Position numbers and translations under genes: made by a program
Shown here: piece after piece, positions 25,231 to 32,213 of the stretch
Layout of the letters: the number at the start of each line of letters is the position of its first letter
How positions within the stretch are numbered: the first letter of the stretch is position 1
Source: Candidatus Helarchaeota archaeon
GTDB lineage: Archaea > Asgardarchaeota > Lokiarchaeia > Helarchaeales > HEL-GB-A
Assembly (NCBI GenBank): GCA_016840125.1
Contig: JAEOSY010000655.1
Location: 1-34,352, forward strand
DNA length: 34,352 nucleotides
Reading direction: 5' to 3'
The notes under the pieces: generated by a model
What the model was told of the DNA's origin: nothing
The model's input: the letters and a program-made list of their open reading frames with translations, nothing else
The model's database searches: none

Positions 25231-25248
25231 TTCATTCTAAAAAAAGAC
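25231..25248 (+). other. tRNA intron 1 at the canonical position 37/38
   Basis: About 18 nt separate G37 from A38. The flanking structure is a relaxed bulge-helix-bulge: CTT of the loop pairs with AAG at the intron end, with a G/A mismatch at the fourth pair, and the 3-nt bulges are AGT and ACA. The inner helix is very weak. The boundaries are those that give a normal 7-base anticodon loop. Confidence 0.7.
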
Positions 25249-25281
25249 AGTCTGTGACTCTTTGAGTCGCGTGGGTTCGAA

Positions 25282-25309
25282 TCAAGCTGAACTATTTAGC
25301 TTGCGAAAT
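25282..25309 (+). other. tRNA intron 2 in the T loop (59/60)
   Basis: A textbook bulge-helix-bulge is present. The T stem GTGGG/CCCAT is the outer helix. TTCG pairs with CGAA as the 4-bp central helix, AAT and ATT are the two 3-nt bulges, and CAAGCT/AGCTTG closes a 9-nt loop inside. Cutting each bulge after its second base removes 28 nt and restores the T loop TTCGAAT. Confidence 0.8.
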
Positions 25310-25336
25310 TCCCATCCCCGGCGCTCCTTTTTTCTC

Positions 25337-26299
25337 TTATTTTCCTAACGTCTCATAACCTTTGATTAATGTCTCACTAAGTTGATGAAACGCTTCATCA
25401 ATGTTCTCTGAGGTTTTGGCAGAAGTCTCGATATAGGGAATATTCATTTCAGCTGCCAAAGCTTCTCCTTCTTCCCGTGTGACTTTTCGTTGATCAACTA
25501 AATCGATTTTATTCGCACAGAGTATTCTGGGCGTTTTCTCGGAAAGGAAAGTATTAAGCTCTGTATTCCAATATTTCACGTTATTAAAGGAAGACGGACG
25601 TGTTACATCGTATAAAATTAGAGCTCCTTGGGATCCCCCATAATAAATACGTCGCATATCCTTCCAGAATGCCTGACCCGCAATATCCCAGATCTGAAAG
25701 GTAACCAAATCTTTTTCTATCCAATATTCATTCTTGACGATGCTCACCCCTATTGTTGGTTTATATTCTGCATCGAATTTTGAATGGGCAAACTGAACAG
25801 TTGTCGTCGTTTTGCCAACCCCTGCATCACCAATTATAACAGTCTTAAATACGAATTCCTTTCTGGGGGTTATACCTTCTCTTACTTCCTCTTCGGTTTT
25901 TGGAACATCTGGTGAGACCATCTCTCCTTTTAAGATCGTCTCAATTTTGTTAGCTACATACACACTATAAGCGGTTAAGACTTGTTTACTCGCAGTCTCC
26001 TCACAAATAGTGATTAGGATCGCATCCGAGTTAATCTGGCGAAATATAAATCCCTTACCAGGTGTTGAGATTTGTTGTACACTCTTCCGAAAGAGCCCCA
26101 TTTCGAAATCGATGACAAGGACATCAGTGATATAAGCGATTAAGGTTGTTAAAGATCCGATTTCTTTTTCATCATATCCGGCTCGGATGATGGAAGTCAG
26201 GATTGTGCCATCTCGTTTCACAATGAAAACGGCTTCGGATCCTTTGGTCGCGGCCAAAAAGTTCTGTAATAAAAGATTAATTGGACCAATCTCTGCCAT
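25337..26299 (-). CDS. Roadblock-Ras-like GTPase fusion
   Basis: The 320-residue protein has an N-terminal roadblock/LC7-like domain (about 1-125: FIVKRDGTILTSI, IDFEMG, GFIFRQINSDAILITI) and a C-terminal Ras/Rab-type GTPase domain (about 148-320). The nucleotide motifs are complete: G1 GDAGVGKT (157-164), G2 PTIGVS, G3 WDIAGQ with Gln209, G4 NKID (263-266) and G5 ETSAK (291-295). Ala replaces the Gly equivalent to Ras Gly12. No C-terminal Cys is present, so prenylation is unlikely. Roadblock proteins regulate or anchor GTPases, so one chain may carry both the switch and a dimerisation module. It starts 6 nt after the stop of a HepT-like toxin gene and may be co-transcribed with it. This fusion type is characteristic of Asgard genomes. 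Target and effector are unknown. Confidence 0.93.
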   Translation of the reverse strand: MAEIGPINLLLQNFLAATKGSEAVFIVKRDGTILTSIIRAGYDEKEIGSLTTLIAYITDVLVIDFEMGLFRKSVQQISTPGKGFIFRQINSDAILITICEETASKQVLTAYSVYVANKIETILKGEMVSPDVPKTEEEVREGITPRKEFVFKTVIIGDAGVGKTTTTVQFAHSKFDAEYKPTIGVSIVKNEYWIEKDLVTFQIWDIAGQAFWKDMRRIYYGGSQGALILYDVTRPSSFNNVKYWNTELNTFLSEKTPRILCANKIDLVDQRKVTREEGEALAAEMNIPYIETSAKTSENIDEAFHQLSETLIKGYETLGK

Positions 26300-26305
26300 G
26301 ATTTA

Positions 26306-26794
26306 TCACACTTCATTATTTTCTTTTAAAATTTTATTAGGTTTTTCAATAAATAATCTATTCTGTTTTATCGCTTTTGTTTTTATACTTTCAATAGGGA
26401 GGACTAAATCTTTCATCATTTCCCAGTCCAACTCAAAAGAATATGCATGTCGGGTAAAGTGTCTAAATCCAAGATATTTCCTTAAAGCTAGATACAAGTC
26501 GTCAGTTATAACTTGATAATTTCGATTTTCTACCTTTTTAGTCATTTGTTCGAGAAGGTTTTTATGCCATCTCTCGCCACGAGGAATATTTTTGTATAGT
26601 TTCCTAGCAATTTGCTTAAATATATTTTCAAATCCATTATAAAACGAATGTAATAACATAGCTAATGCATTTAATTCTACGAAATTTGGATCTTGGTCTT
26701 TACATTTAGTTAATAGAACGTGATATTCTTCAATTAGTCGTTCAATTTGACCGATCTCGAATTGAATATCTTTGATAACCTTCTTATGTTGCAA
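26306..26794 (-). CDS. hepT: HepT-like HEPN toxin ribonuclease
   Basis: The start is TTG at 26794, with AAGGAG 9 nt upstream, giving 162 residues. A longer ORF to 26857 is a shadow of the antitoxin end. The protein is all helical and contains the HEPN RNase motif R-x4-H-x-Y as RHFTRHAY (Arg111, His116, Tyr118), within FRHFTRHAYSFELDWE, a sequence typical of the HepT-like_2 group. In this family the Tyr is AMPylated by the partner MntA to silence the toxin. The start overlaps the end of the mntA gene by 11 nt, indicating coupled translation. It is intact and its RNA target is unknown. Confidence 0.85.
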   Translation of the reverse strand: MQHKKVIKDIQFEIGQIERLIEEYHVLLTKCKDQDPNFVELNALAMLLHSFYNGFENIFKQIARKLYKNIPRGERWHKNLLEQMTKKVENRNYQVITDDLYLALRKYLGFRHFTRHAYSFELDWEMMKDLVLPIESIKTKAIKQNRLFIEKPNKILKENNEV

Positions 26795-27074
26795 AAATGG
26801 TTTCTCCTTCTGCTCGTATTTTTTTCTTGAACTCCTCTGAGATGAAATCAAAGGCAATTAAATCTACATTATGGTTAAGAATATCAGGTAGAACTACTAT
26901 AGCTTCAAAATATTTCAAAGGTGGAATTCCAGATACGGCAAGATCAATATCAGAAAATTTATCAAAAGTTCCATCTGCTAATGATCCAAAAAGAATAATT
27001 TCTTTACAGCCTATAGATTTTAAATATTCAATCCCCTTTGCGATCTTCACTTCTAATTCTTTATTGAGTTTCAT
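26784..27074 (-). CDS. mntA: MntA-type minimal nucleotidyltransferase antitoxin
   Basis: This 96-residue protein carries GSLADGTFDKFSDID, the GS-x10-D-x-D metal and nucleotide motif (Gly30, Ser31, Asp42, Asp44), and a third Asp in HNVDLIAF. Minimal nucleotidyltransferases of this kind neutralise HEPN toxins by transferring AMP to the toxin tyrosine. Three start codons lie together (TTG 27080, ATG 27077, ATG 27074) after AGGGA; the third has the best spacing. It is the first gene of the MntA-HepT pair, with the GTPase gene following. Confidence 0.88.
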   Translation of the reverse strand: MKLNKELEVKIAKGIEYLKSIGCKEIILFGSLADGTFDKFSDIDLAVSGIPPLKYFEAIVVLPDILNHNVDLIAFDFISEEFKKKIRAEGETIFAT

Positions 27075-27167
27075 CATCAATTCCCTATATTTTTAAATCA
27101 GCTATCTTATTGATAAAACTACTGAAAAATAAAAAATTGTTGATATTTAATTTGGTCTTTTTCGTTT

Positions 27168-27950
27168 TTATCGATCTCGAAACTTTGGTTTTCGTTTCTC
27201 CACGAATGCGTTCTTACCTTCCACAGCCTCATCAGTCCCATAGTAGAGTGAAAGACCGCCAACGCCTAAATATGTGGCACCAGTAGTCCCATCAGTATCA
27301 GCTAAAAAGGCGTACTTCAACATTTTTAGCGCCGTCGGGCTTTTCTCTAATATTTCTTGAGACCACTGGGTTACCTCTTCATCTAATTTTTCATACGGCA
27401 CTACAGCGTTCACAAGTCCCATCTCTAGTGCCTGCTTTGCTGTATAGCGGCGACAGAGAAACCAAATTTCTTTCGCACGTTTTACACCCACAGCACGCAT
27501 TAAATCACCCGTTCCATATCCGGGATCAAATGAGCCAACGCGCGGTCCTGCTTGCCCCAGCTGTGCATGTTCCGCTGCAATGCTGAGATCGCAAGTCACA
27601 TGCCATACATGCCCACCCCCAATTGCATATCCATTCACACGGGCAATGACTGGCTTGGGCAGGGTACGAATCTGATGGGTCACGTGCTGCCACCCTACCT
27701 CCAGTGGCAATAAATATTGTCCTTTATAACCACCCTTCTCACGGGTTGTTTGATCCCCACCTGTGCAAAATGCTTTCTCACCAGCTCCAGTAAATACAAC
27801 AACTCCAATTTCAGGATCGTTACACCGGTTGAACGCGTCGATTAATTCATGCACGGTGTGCTGCGTGCATGCGTTATAGCGCTGCGGTCGATTGATAGTT
27901 ATACGCGCAACACCATCCTTTTTCTCAAAAATAATATCTTCATAGTCCAT
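27168..27950 (-). CDS. MenB/BadI-like crotonase
   Basis: The start chosen is the ATG at 27950 (MDYEDIIFEKK), which matches where family members begin; a TTG at 27995 preceded by AGGT could add 15 residues. The 260-residue protein has FCTGGDQ, VIARVNGYAIGGGHVWHVTCDL, GPRVGSFDPGYGTGDLMRAVG, REIWFLCR-like KEIWFLCRRY and KRKPKF. These closely resemble both 1,4-dihydroxy-2-naphthoyl-CoA synthase (MenB) and 2-ketocyclohexanecarboxyl-CoA hydrolase (BadI). SFDPGYG and the FCTGGDQ loop lean toward BadI; HVWH and WFLCR lean toward MenB. No other men or bad genes are in the window, so the substrate is undecided. It is downstream of the DhlA-like hydrolase by 115 nt. Confidence 0.9.
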   Translation of the reverse strand: MDYEDIIFEKKDGVARITINRPQRYNACTQHTVHELIDAFNRCNDPEIGVVVFTGAGEKAFCTGGDQTTREKGGYKGQYLLPLEVGWQHVTHQIRTLPKPVIARVNGYAIGGGHVWHVTCDLSIAAEHAQLGQAGPRVGSFDPGYGTGDLMRAVGVKRAKEIWFLCRRYTAKQALEMGLVNAVVPYEKLDEEVTQWSQEILEKSPTALKMLKYAFLADTDGTTGATYLGVGGLSLYYGTDEAVEGKNAFVEKRKPKFRDR

Positions 27951-28010
27951 TTTAATGCCATCTCGTTGAGGTTTCAATTGAGTTAAATTTATCAAGAATT
28001 ACCTACTAAT

Positions 28011-28040
28011 ACTTTTCTTCATTACAACGTAATGAAAAGT
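28011..28040. repeat. Bulged inverted repeat upstream of the MenB/BadI-like gene
   Basis: The core TTCATTAC-AAC-GTAATGAA is a perfect 8-bp inverted repeat; the outer ACTTTTC and AAAAGT also pair if three bases bulge out. It lies 61 nt upstream of the ATG, between two minus-strand genes, with no T run, so an operator or RNA element is more likely than a terminator. Confidence 0.4.
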
Positions 28041-28065
28041 GTGAGATTATAATTGTTAGTTGGAA

Positions 28066-28965
28066 TTACGGATTATCTTTGATGAATTCGATGATTAATT
28101 TGGCGAGTTCGGGACCGGCATCTTCCTGTACGAAATGAGCAGCATTCTTGATGGTGGTATGGTTCTGTCCCTTGGCGCCGGGCACATTTTCTCGAAAGAA
28201 TTTGTCACCACCACTGGTGATCGGATCGCTATCTGCAAAAGCCGTTAGAAATGGTTTTTTCCACTGCATAAACAGTTCGCTTGCGCGTTTGTTTGCGTCA
28301 TGCTCGGGATCGTCGATGGAGATTGGTACAAGAGAGGGCATAATACGCGGACCTGCTTTATAGGTCTCATCGGGGAAGGGAGCAGTATAAGCTTTTCTTT
28401 CTTTTCGAGATAACCTGCGTTTTGTACCACCTTGCATAATAAAATCAAGATCAAAAACTGCAGTGGTTCTCGAAAACTCCCGCCACTCCAGAAATGCCTT
28501 AGCACTTTTTTGTTCGCCGTTCGGAAAACCTCCATTTGAGAGAACTATCCGGCTAAAGCGATCAGGATTTTCAATCGCGACTCTTAAGCCGATTAAGGAT
28601 CCCCAATCTTGGCAAAAGAGGGTTATCTCTTTCAAATCTAGTTGTTCTACCCATCGCGTAATCCATTCCACATGTTTCCGATAGGTATGATCGGATTGTT
28701 CTGTAGGCTTATCAGACCGCCCAAAACCTACTAAATCCGGGGCCAAAACCCGGTATCCCGCCTCGGCGAGGATAGGGATCATATACCGATAAAGATAACT
28801 CCAAGAAGGTTCACCGTGTATGAGCAGAATAGGATTTGCATCTGTAGGACCTTCGTCTACATAATGAATACGAATTCCTTCAGGTTCAATTGTTAAGTAA
28901 TGCGGTGCAAAGGAGAAATCAGGTAAATTCTCAAATTGTTCATCCGGAGTTCTAAGTAACTTCAT
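28066..28965 (-). CDS. Haloalkane dehalogenase-like alpha/beta hydrolase
   Basis: The ATG at 28965 has AAGGGA 6 nt upstream and gives 299 residues. Features of the DhlA-type hydrolases are clear: HGEPSWSYLYR (50-60), nucleophile Asp120 followed by Trp121 in CQDWGS, acid Asp near 245-247 in AFADSDPIT, and His277 in AAHFVQED. HGEP carries Glu in the halide-binding region as in Xanthobacter DhlA. A cap domain lies between about residues 150 and 225. It hydrolyses carbon-halogen bonds or a related ester/epoxide; the substrate is unknown. It is upstream of the crotonase gene on the same strand. Confidence 0.9.
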   Translation of the reverse strand: MKLLRTPDEQFENLPDFSFAPHYLTIEPEGIRIHYVDEGPTDANPILLIHGEPSWSYLYRYMIPILAEAGYRVLAPDLVGFGRSDKPTEQSDHTYRKHVEWITRWVEQLDLKEITLFCQDWGSLIGLRVAIENPDRFSRIVLSNGGFPNGEQKSAKAFLEWREFSRTTAVFDLDFIMQGGTKRRLSRKERKAYTAPFPDETYKAGPRIMPSLVPISIDDPEHDANKRASELFMQWKKPFLTAFADSDPITSGGDKFFRENVPGAKGQNHTTIKNAAHFVQEDAGPELAKLIIEFIKDNP

Positions 28966-29151
28966 TTTTATTCCCTTAAGCAATTAGTAATAAGTTGTAA
29001 AAAAAAACAGTCTATATGGTTATATATAATTAACTGAAATAAATGCGAAATCAGGTCTAGCGGCCCTCACTATGGGAACTAATGGGCTATTAGTATTTGC
29101 ATGGAATATAATCACAATTATTTATTACGTTACACTTTAAACTTGGAATGA

Positions 29152-29171
29152 CGTGAAATTACAGTTTCACG
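29152..29171. repeat. Hairpin in the spacer after the desulforedoxin gene
   Basis: CGTGAAA-TTACAG-TTTCACG is a perfect 7-bp inverted repeat, 40 nt beyond the desulforedoxin stop on the minus strand. No T run follows immediately, so a terminator role is uncertain. The rest of the spacer (28966-29210) shows no gene. Confidence 0.4.
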
Positions 29172-29210
29172 ACCCTGTGGTTTATAAAGGTATAAGGAAT
29201 GGGAATTAGC

Positions 29211-29336
29211 TTATTTCGTTAATTCCATATCCTGACCACAGCAAACCAAGGTGCCGCCGCCGACCTCTTTGACTTCGACCACATTCCCGCAAACATTGCA
29301 TGTAAAGACCTGTCCAACTTCTGAAACGCTGACCAA
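29211..29336 (-). CDS. Desulforedoxin
   Basis: This 41-residue protein starts at a TTG 4 nt after a perfect GGAGGTGA. It reads QVFTCNVCGNVVEV, then GGGTLVCCGQDMEL, with Cys13, Cys16, Cys32 and Cys33 in the C-x2-C ... C-C arrangement of desulforedoxin, the rubredoxin-like iron site also found at the N terminus of desulfoferrodoxin. It is a small electron carrier, perhaps for oxygen or superoxide defence. The TGA of its GGAGGTGA is the stop codon of the upstream protease gene, so the two are translationally coupled, an unexpected pairing. It could also be the stand-alone remnant of a superoxide reductase, but it is complete as a desulforedoxin. Confidence 0.85.
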   Translation of the reverse strand: MVSVSEVGQVFTCNVCGNVVEVKEVGGGTLVCCGQDMELTK

Positions 29337-29340
29337 ATTC

Positions 29341-32073
29341 TCACCTCCCATCAAATTTCTTTTTACTCTTTTTCATGTCGATTATACTTATTATCAAACC
29401 TAAACTACTAATAATGAAAAACGGGGAAAATCCAGGGATTCCACCCGGTTCCTGAATGGGAGTCTGAGTAATTGTCAGATTATAGTGCATATTATTTTCA
29501 TAGTTATGGACTAAGATGAGATATTGAGTGGAAACAGTCGTTGTAATTGTAATAATGTCTTGATCGCCAGTTTCAGTACTCCAAGTGAGTATATCCCATG
29601 AGTTATTAAACAAATATAAGTCCAGATCACCTTCCGAAGCGTTATAATCTAAAATTATTGTTACATAATACCCCCATGAAACGGAGATCGCAAAAACATC
29701 CCAATCGATAGCAGTTAAATTGGTATAAGAAGCTCCAATTGGCAGATTAACCGGCTCATCGAGCCAATCATTTTGTTCGTATTGATCATCCCAGACTTGA
29801 GTGGTCTCATTAACACAGAGTGTATAGTTAAGGTTGATTTCGTAGTCATAGACTTCAATATAATAGATTCCAGCTATGTCAATGTAATAAAAGATAAATT
29901 CATTATCGGTATAGGACTCACTCCATGCAATCTCAAATTGGCTGGAATTGTAGAGGTAAAGATCAATATCACCATTTATGTTTTCAAAATAAAGGGATAT
30001 GTTGATCCAAACATCGGCTGGTAACGTGATGTTGTAGAAATCGGGATTAAGACAGGTCAGGTCGGAATATTCACCGTAACTAAGTAATTCTGCGGAGGAA
30101 TTGATATCATTATTGGATTCATAGAGATCGTCCACCCACACAACTCCAGCATAAAGTGTATAATTCTTGTTAATTTGGTAATCATCAACCTGAATGACAT
30201 GCCATCCAGTATAAGTGGCACCCCAGAGAATATTTTCATAGTTTGTTGCGGTGGAGCTTACAGTTAATGAAAAATTAAAATCATCTAATAAATAGAGATC
30301 TAGATCTCCTTCGGCGTACGTGAATTGAATGGTGATATTAACCAAATATCCTTCGGTTGCCCAAAATGCGTAAAAATCATCATCATTACAAGTCAAATCA
30401 GTATAGATAGTATTATTATTAATAATTGCAGCATCCAAAAAGACATCATTCTCCTCATACACATCGTCATCATAAAGGTAAATCCATAAGTCGTAAGGAA
30501 CCAGGGAGTTACTGGAATATTGAGTTACAAGAATCGTGTAAATCCCCGAAACTAAAGGATCATAATAAATCCATTCGAAATTATCCCAACTTTCACTGAA
30601 ATCAACCTCAGTCCCTGTTGGATCGTATAGATATAAGTCAAGATCATTTGAAACGTAGTCAAACCAGAGGGTAATATCAATTGGATCTCCAACCGTGAGT
30701 GAAATATTGAAATAATCATCATCCAAATCATCACAAATTAAGTTGTAATAGTCGCCAGCAGTGATTAGAGGTGCTTCAGGAAAATCGTCATTTTCCTCAA
30801 ATATATCATCACTTGGCCCAGGACTACCGCCCGAATAGTAATTTAACAGAAATTCGTCCCATTCTAGGTCCTGCGCAAATGCTGTATCATTATACGTCGA
30901 TGAATAGTCGAGATAATTATCTGGAAAGTAGATACTCAATCCATGCGACCCTGTTTTAGAGCTGGAGTGGGCCTCCTCAATGACAATTGCGGTTATATTG
31001 TCCATCAAATCTTGGGAAGATGTATCGACGGCCCCCGTACATGAAGATTGGATTTCTTGTGCAAAATCATATAAATCAATGTAGGTTTCGCCCTCATATT
31101 CTAGGGAAGCAGCTCTTGCAGTGTCAATACCACTTTTTTGACCAGCTACACTCGCATTCAAATCTGTTATAAATGAAATCAAACTGTTCATAAAATCATT
31201 GGTGAATGCGTTAGCTGCTGCTTGCGTGACATCATCATAAGGACTTGAATAAAAATTATTGTACTTGATTACAATCTGCTGTCCTAATTGCTGAGGTGTG
31301 GCAGTAGGATTGGATCGGAGATATTGTAAAATATCATCGTAAGGATAGCCATCGCCCGGCTCCAGTTCTTCAGAACCAATGATGACATCAACGTAATTTT
31401 TTATCTGATAGTGAATTTCTGTAGCACCCATTAAGCAAGCATCAAATCCCACAAGATTCACATAATTTGTCGATAAAACAGATTCAACTTCTGTAAGGGT
31501 CAGATAATCATGACTATTACTGTCATCCCAACAGACTCCGCCTATATCACTCCCAAACATAACCCCTGAACCATGATCCCAAAGGATCAACGCGTAATTA
31601 TTTGCAGGATAATTTGATTTAGCCCATTGAATAAAGCTTTGAAGAGTATTCGGATCGCCCATATTTACCTCACCCAAACTTTGGACGGTCGAAGAACTTA
31701 TGGTACTCTCAGAGACATCCTTTGTAACATAATATCGTCTTGTTCCAGTCCAATCACCATTAGATGAATCATATCCGGAAATCCGATCCATCTGCACGAC
31801 GATATTTATGTTTGAATCACTTCCTTCTTTCTCCATTTCATTTAAATCATCAATCCCGGCGCCCTCTAAATTGCAATCTGCATCCAAGTATACCATGAAC
31901 GTCCATTCTTTCGGACCTGTTGAAGATTCAAGAAAATAATGAGTACCGTTCTCCGAGGTCATTGTAAAATTGTTTGAAATTAATAAATAATAACAACTTG
32001 AGAAAATAATTCCAAAAAATACTGAAAAAACCAAAATAATGCATAAAAACCAGCGTAATTTCCGCACTCTCAT
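29341..32073 (-). CDS. Membrane-anchored clostripain-family (C11) protease with four PPC domains
   Basis: The 910-residue protein begins with a basic stretch and a signal-anchor helix (about 8-31). The C11 catalytic domain (about 55-415) contains His167 in WDHGSG and Cys213 in GFDACLMG, the catalytic pair, and opens with WTFMVYLDADCNLE. Four PPC-like beta domains follow, each beginning with a D-x-Y/F-E-x-N-x-D motif (DDIFEENDD, DDVYEENDV, DDLYESNND, DDQYEQNDW) and containing DLDLYL. The C terminus is PGGIPGFSPFF, a hydrophobic helix and KKSKKK, like archaeal PGF-type sorting or anchoring tails. It probably cuts Arg/Lys-containing proteins at the cell surface. The ATG directly follows TGAGG; a GTG two codons later would have better spacing. 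A TATA box lies at 32131-32140. Confidence 0.93.
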   Translation of the reverse strand: MRVRKLRWFLCIILVFSVFFGIIFSSCYYLLISNNFTMTSENGTHYFLESSTGPKEWTFMVYLDADCNLEGAGIDDLNEMEKEGSDSNINIVVQMDRISGYDSSNGDWTGTRRYYVTKDVSESTISSSTVQSLGEVNMGDPNTLQSFIQWAKSNYPANNYALILWDHGSGVMFGSDIGGVCWDDSNSHDYLTLTEVESVLSTNYVNLVGFDACLMGATEIHYQIKNYVDVIIGSEELEPGDGYPYDDILQYLRSNPTATPQQLGQQIVIKYNNFYSSPYDDVTQAAANAFTNDFMNSLISFITDLNASVAGQKSGIDTARAASLEYEGETYIDLYDFAQEIQSSCTGAVDTSSQDLMDNITAIVIEEAHSSSKTGSHGLSIYFPDNYLDYSSTYNDTAFAQDLEWDEFLLNYYSGGSPGPSDDIFEENDDFPEAPLITAGDYYNLICDDLDDDYFNISLTVGDPIDITLWFDYVSNDLDLYLYDPTGTEVDFSESWDNFEWIYYDPLVSGIYTILVTQYSSNSLVPYDLWIYLYDDDVYEENDVFLDAAIINNNTIYTDLTCNDDDFYAFWATEGYLVNITIQFTYAEGDLDLYLLDDFNFSLTVSSTATNYENILWGATYTGWHVIQVDDYQINKNYTLYAGVVWVDDLYESNNDINSSAELLSYGEYSDLTCLNPDFYNITLPADVWINISLYFENINGDIDLYLYNSSQFEIAWSESYTDNEFIFYYIDIAGIYYIEVYDYEINLNYTLCVNETTQVWDDQYEQNDWLDEPVNLPIGASYTNLTAIDWDVFAISVSWGYYVTIILDYNASEGDLDLYLFNNSWDILTWSTETGDQDIITITTTVSTQYLILVHNYENNMHYNLTITQTPIQEPGGIPGFSPFFIISSLGLIISIIDMKKSKKKFDGR

Positions 32074-32130
32074 CCTCTCACAACTAAGTGGATATCTTAC
32101 GTAAATCGTATTTATTTATCAGTACTAAAT

Positions 32131-32140
32131 AATTTATATC
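32131..32140 (-). promoter_or_regulatory. TATA box of the protease-desulforedoxin unit
   Basis: GATATAAATT on the minus strand lies about 58-67 nt upstream of the ATG, giving an expected leader of about 35 nt. Confidence 0.5.
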
Positions 32141-32213
32141 TTTTAGTCGATTTTTCACAATTCTTACTTGGATAAATGGAAAATCTAAGAACTGGATAAT
32201 ATGAAAATAGCTG

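Larger units (their letters stand above)
25193..25323 (+). tRNA. tRNA-Ser(UGA) with two introns
   Basis: The acceptor stem GCCGGGG pairs perfectly with CCCCGGC (25316-25322), followed by discriminator G25323; G73 is a serine feature. The D arm is GCC...GGC with GG in the loop. The anticodon stem is CAGGC/GTCTG (one G-U pair), with loop CTTGAG+A and anticodon TGA at 25227-25229. A long variable arm GACTC-TTT-GAGTC (25256-25268) marks a class II tRNA. The T stem is GTGGG/CCCAT. To fold, the gene must lose about 18 nt at 25231-25248 (position 37/38) and 28 nt at 25282-25309 (T loop, 59/60). The mature RNA would be 85 nt with T loop TTCGAAT. No CCA is encoded. A T6 run follows. tRNA-Leu was considered and rejected because of G73 and the D-arm register. 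Confidence 0.9.

Noticed and set aside
25193..25323. tRNA-Leu(GAG) reading of the tRNA
   Set aside because: Shifting the anticodon by one base breaks the CAGGC/GTCTG stem, and the discriminator is G as in Ser, not A as in Leu.
26795..26857. ATG at 26857 as start of HepT
   Set aside because: The segment overlaps the antitoxin end in another frame, and AAGGAG points to the TTG at 26794.
28148..28684. Plus-strand and shifted ORFs within the DhlA-like gene
   Set aside because: Shadows of a gene with a complete catalytic triad.
29040..29150. Possible small RNA in the spacer after the desulforedoxin gene
   Set aside because: No C/D or H/ACA box pair, tRNA fold or promoter could be supported.
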